Assembly: GCF_030053135.1 (NCBI RefSeq)
Contig: NZ_CP125651.1
Coordinates: 496,001-560,000 of the forward strand
Direction of reading: 5' to 3'
Length of the DNA stretch: 64,000 nucleotides
Source of the DNA: Rhizobium sp. BT04
GTDB taxonomy: Bacteria > Pseudomonadota > Alphaproteobacteria > Rhizobiales > Rhizobiaceae
The notes beneath the pieces were generated by a model. The model saw only the letters and a program-made list of their open reading frames with translations. It made no database searches and was not told where the DNA came from. A program made the position numbers and the translations under genes. Positions 63,092 to 64,000 of this stretch are shown here, in pieces (the first letter of the stretch is position 1; each line of letters opens with the position of its first letter).

Positions 63092-64000
63092 TCAGGCCGC
63101 CTGCAATGCGATCTCCAGGTCGGCGATCAGATCATCCGGATGCTCGATGCCGATCGACAGCCGGATGGTCGATTCCAGAACGCCGATCCGCTCCCTGATA
63201 TCAGCGGGCACGCCGGAATGGGTCATCGTGGCCGGGTGGCTTGCGAGCGACTCCGTCCCCCCGAGGCTGACGGCGAGCTTGAAGACCTGGAGCGCGTTCA
63301 GGAATTTGAAGGAAGCCGGCTGGCCGCCGCGGATATCGAAGGAGAAGGTCGAGCCGGCGCCGGTGCATTGCGCGGTGAAGGTGCGCCCCAGCGGCGAATC
63401 CGGATCGTGGTAGGAGAGATAGTGAACCTTCTCGACCTTCGGGTGCTCGCGCAGGAAATCGGCAACGGCGCGTGCATTGTTGTTGGCCCGCTCCATGCGC
63501 AGCTGCAGCGTTTCCAGCGAGCGGCCGAGCATCCAGCAGGAATGCGGATCGAGCTGCGTGCCGATCGCGCCGCGCAGCGCCTTGACCTGCTTGACGACCG
63601 CCTTGCGGCCGAGAACCGCGCCGGCGATCAGATCGGAATGGCCGCCGACATATTTGGTCAGCGAATAGAGCGAGATATCGGCGCCGTGCTCGATCGGTCG
63701 CTGGAAGACCGGTCCGAGCAGGGTGTTGTCGCAGACGACGATCGGCGTATGCCCCTGCCTTGCGCCGATCGCATCGGCCACGCGCCGGATCATCGCGACA
63801 TCGACCAGGCTGTTGGTCGGGTTGGCGGGCGTCTCGATCAGGATGACGGAGACCCGGCCTTTGGCGACGGCCTCATCTGCTGCCTTCTGCACCGAGCCCT
63901 CGCTGACGCCGTCGGCAAAGCCGATGGCGGCGACGCCGAGATTCAGGAAGGTCTTGGCCAACAATGTCTCCGTCCCCCCGTAAAGCGGCTGCGAATGCAG
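63092..64000 (-). CDS. Cystathionine gamma-synthase/lyase-family PLP enzyme, 5' end outside window
   Basis: The frame runs off the right edge of the window. 302 residues are visible, from [10 protein letters not shown] onward, with [12 protein letters not shown] and the PLP-binding Lys in [12 protein letters not shown], and the C-terminal [18 protein letters not shown]. These enzymes make or cleave cystathionine, homocysteine or methionine. The first roughly 90 residues are missing from view, so which reaction it performs cannot be decided. A TTG at 63964 is internal and not the start. Confidence 0.92.
   Translation of the reverse strand: MHSQPLYGGTETLLAKTFLNLGVAAIGFADGVSEGSVQKAADEAVAKGRVSVILIETPANPTNSLVDVAMIRRVADAIGARQGHTPIVVCDNTLLGPVFQRPIEHGADISLYSLTKYVGGHSDLIAGAVLGRKAVVKQVKALRGAIGTQLDPHSCWMLGRSLETLQLRMERANNNARAVADFLREHPKVEKVHYLSYHDPDSPLGRTFTAQCTGAGSTFSFDIRGGQPASFKFLNALQVFKLAVSLGGTESLASHPATMTHSGVPADIRERIGVLESTIRLSIGIEHPDDLIADLEIALQAA

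Overview
The window is about 60% GC alphaproteobacterial DNA of Rhizobium type (R. etli, R. phaseoli or R. leguminosarum group) and is most likely part of a large repABC replicon. A complete repA-repB-repC module sits at 33.7-37.5 kb. A panC-panB-(oxyR)-katG block follows it at 41.2-46.9 kb. From established knowledge, that gene set lies on plasmid p42f in R. etli CFN42, so a p42f-like plasmid is the best guess; I could not run a search to confirm it.

Region 1 (1-18.2 kb) is a type III secretion system (T3SS) locus. On the + strand are the 3' end of sctV, a very large HrpK-type protein and a harpin/pectate-lyase (HrpW-like) protein. On the - strand one tightly overlapping operon reads needle candidate, sctI (nolB-like), sctJ, sctK, sctL, sctN, sctQ, sctR, sctS, sctT, sctU. 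Upstream of it are two more giant HrpK-type genes. The three giants contain no cysteine in about 2,870 residues, share a repeated module and carry a near-identical 648-bp block, so they look like a recombining translocator/effector family. SctU ends before its NPTH autocleavage domain, and no sctO lies between sctN and sctQ. The machine may therefore be unusual or decaying.

Region 2 (18.4-33.6 kb) holds a chemoreceptor gene and a sugar-use cluster: GH38 alpha-mannosidase, small lipoprotein, ROK regulator, Gfo/Idh/MocA dehydrogenase, ABC binding protein, two permeases, second ROK regulator, TIM-barrel isomerase and ABC ATPase. A 31-bp promoter/operator (28 of 31 positions identical) lies in front of both the mannosidase and the transporter operon, tying them into one regulon, probably for mannosides.

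Region 3 (33.6-37.5 kb) is the replication and partition module, with a candidate parS upstream of repA, a palindrome between repA and repB, and a countertranscribed RNA plus leader hairpins between repB and repC.

Region 4 (37.5-48.3 kb) contains a chemoreceptor paired with a di-haem cytochrome c peroxidase, a ProQ/FinO-family protein, panC-panB for pantothenate, a decayed TadG fragment behind a palindromic repeat, divergent oxyR and katG, a vapBC toxin-antitoxin pair and a DUF3299 protein.

Region 5 (48.5-50.3 kb) is a degenerate zone: a hybrid histidine kinase/response regulator with two frameshifts and a nonsense codon, joined to a 5'-truncated SgcJ-like gene.

Region 6 (50.3-64 kb) contains a ROK-regulated ABC transporter operon ending in a 2H phosphoesterase-like DUF1868 gene, a SnoaL/HxlR divergent pair, a fatty-acyl-CoA-like module (MDR reductase, thioesterase, acyl-CoA ligase, thiolase with a lost catalytic cysteine), an NAD(P)-binding protein, a periplasmic cupin and a cut-off cystathionine-type PLP enzyme. 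I see no tRNA, rRNA, CRISPR array or intact insertion sequence.
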